A stretch of 64,000 nt of DNA from positions 248,001 through 312,000 of the forward strand of contig NZ_JAMXQV010000001.1 of the NCBI RefSeq assembly GCF_024703995.1, read 5' to 3'. The notes under the pieces were generated by a model, which did no database searches, was not told where the DNA came from, and saw nothing but the letters and a program-made list of their open reading frames with translations. The translations under genes were made by a program, and so were the position numbers. Below, piece by piece: positions 63,054-64,000 of this stretch. How positions within the stretch are numbered: position 1 is the stretch's first letter; every line of letters starts with the position of its first letter. The stretch is from Amycolatopsis iheyensis (GTDB lineage: Bacteria > Actinomycetota > Actinomycetes > Mycobacteriales > Pseudonocardiaceae).

Positions 63054-63929
63054 TTGGATCTGTTCGACTTCGGCAAGACGTGGGAGCTGATCACCGAGCT
63101 TCCCGGCGTCCAGACGGCCCTGCTGGCCGCGTTGATCCTCGGCTTGGTGGCGGGGGTGCTGGGCCCGCTGATCGTGATGCGGCGGATGTCGTTCGCGGTG
63201 CACGGGACGTCGGAGCTGGCGTTCACCGGCGGCGCGGCGGCCCTGCTGCTCGGGATCGGCGTGGAGTACGGCGCGTTGATCGGCGCGGTGGTGGCGGCGC
63301 TGCTGCTGGGCATCCTGGGCGCCCGCGACGCCGACCGCGACTCGGTGATCGGCGTGATCCTGTCGTTCGGCCTCGGGATGGGCGTGCTGTTCCTGTCGTT
63401 CTACAAAGGACGGTCCGGGAACAAGTTCGGGATCCTGACCGGCCAGATCATCACGATCGACTCGACGAACCTGACGTTGTTCGTGGTGTCGTCGGTGGTG
63501 GTCCTGGCGGTGCTGGCGTTGGTGTACCGGCCGCTGTTGTTCGCCTCGGTGGACCGGAACGTGGCCGTGGCGCGCGGAGTGCCGGTGAAGACGCTGACCG
63601 TGGTGTTCGCGCTGCTGGTGGGGGTTTCGACGGCGCTGAGCGTGAAGGTCGTCGGATCGCTGCTGGTGGTGGCGTTGATGGTGACGCCGGCCGCGGCGGC
63701 GGCGCGCGTGACGGCGTCACCGTGGAAGGCGACCGTGCTGTCGGTCGTGTTCGCGGAGGTGTCGGCGCTCGGGGGGATCGTGCTTTCGCTGGCGCCGGGG
63801 CTCCCGGTGAGCGCCTTCGTGACGGCGATTTCGTTCCTGATCTACGTCGTGTGCCGGGTGATCGCCTGGCAGCGTGACCGCCGGACGAGGGTGAGCGCGG
63901 TGGAGCCTGCCCTCGTCGCGGCGGCTTGA
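63054..63929 (+). CDS. znuB: Zinc ABC transporter permease
   Basis: 291 residues, about eight helices, ABC-3 family (VLGPLIVMRRMSFAVHGTSELAFTG and VVALMVTPAAAAARV are family signatures). TTG start at 63054 gives MDLFDFGKTW and is three bases after znuC. Third gene of the znuACB operon. Confidence 0.93.
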   Translation: MDLFDFGKTWELITELPGVQTALLAALILGLVAGVLGPLIVMRRMSFAVHGTSELAFTGGAAALLLGIGVEYGALIGAVVAALLLGILGARDADRDSVIGVILSFGLGMGVLFLSFYKGRSGNKFGILTGQIITIDSTNLTLFVVSSVVVLAVLALVYRPLLFASVDRNVAVARGVPVKTLTVVFALLVGVSTALSVKVVGSLLVVALMVTPAAAAARVTASPWKATVLSVVFAEVSALGGIVLSLAPGLPVSAFVTAISFLIYVVCRVIAWQRDRRTRVSAVEPALVAAA

Positions 63930-63930
63930 G

Positions 63931-64000
63931 CTACTGCACCTGGAGCGTGTCGCTCTTCGCGGTGCTGTCCGAGTTCGGGTAGCCGATGGCCTGGTAAGCG
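63931..64000 (-). CDS. C-terminal end of an unidentified gene, running off the window
   Basis: Minus-strand frame reads AYQAIGYPNSDSTAKSDTLQVQ followed by TAG at 63931-63933, convergent with znuB with one base between the stops. 22 residues only; the rest is outside. No family can be named. Confidence 0.6.
   Translation of the reverse strand, partial: AYQAIGYPNSDSTAKSDTLQVQ

Overview
The window reads as chromosomal DNA of a high-GC actinomycete, most likely a Pseudonocardiaceae member of the Amycolatopsis type. The evidence is very GC-rich third codon positions, GTG and TTG starts, Lsr2, mycothiol-type proteins, type VII (ESX) secretion effectors and an AfsR/BTAD regulator. From memory of the Mycobacterium tuberculosis H37Rv map, the backbone follows the block from ppa (Rv3628) to canB (Rv3588c): ppa, D-Ala-D-Ala carboxypeptidase, DUF2342 protease, tilS, hpt, an ESX effector island, ftsH, folE-folP-folB-folK, DUF3180, a DUF6779-type protein, DUF2520, panC-panD-coaX, lysS, lsr2, clpC1, then further on mhuD, hydrolase, amidase, mutY and beta-carbonic anhydrase.

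Region by region. 1-6.1 kb: secreted M14 carboxypeptidase (partial), gamma-carbonic anhydrase, a divergent stand-alone ribosomal protein uL11 paralogue, a ZTP riboswitch driving glyA, a DHA2-type MFS exporter behind clustered inverted repeats, and ppa. 6.2-11.2 kb: a compact cell-wall/tilS/hpt run. 11.3-14.9 kb: a type VII substrate cassette (PE-like, PPE-like, two EspG-like chaperones) without any secretion machinery. 15.1-19.8 kb: ftsH and the folate operon; the 3' end of folK has been tandemly copied. 20.1-28.7 kb: MerR regulator, DUF3180 and DUF6779 proteins, a tandem hairpin array, a PrsW-type protease and the pantothenate/CoA genes. 28.7-34.8 kb: an amber-interrupted membrane gene, a Gdx-type guanidinium exporter under a guanidine-III riboswitch, a methyltransferase, lysS, lsr2, an AraC regulator and an iron-box-controlled FhuF-like protein. 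35.1-42.3 kb: clpC1, then a second cluster of type VII type: a membrane-anchored Hsp70 facing YbaB/EbfC-like, WxG and EspC-like genes.

42.3-64 kb is more accessory: a large inverted repeat, pyroglutamyl peptidase, two paralogous M1 peptidases, an AfsR-like regulator, a DrrAB-type ABC exporter, an exported phosphodiesterase-like protein, a beta-propeller lipoprotein, Sir2, the haem-degrading MhuD, an AAA ATPase, a hydrolase, a peptidoglycan amidase, mutY, a ruined aldo/keto reductase, beta-carbonic anhydrase, a LacI regulator and a Zur-boxed znuACB zinc importer.

No tRNA, rRNA, CRISPR array, insertion sequence or prophage gene was seen. The strongest leads are the two type VII cassettes in the same chromosomal slots that hold PE/PPE/Esp genes in M. 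tuberculosis, the uL11 paralogue lacking the thiopeptide-loop prolines, the two riboswitches, the folK-end duplication, the hairpin array, and an over-represented coding word GTCCACWGTGGAC that forces rare codons.
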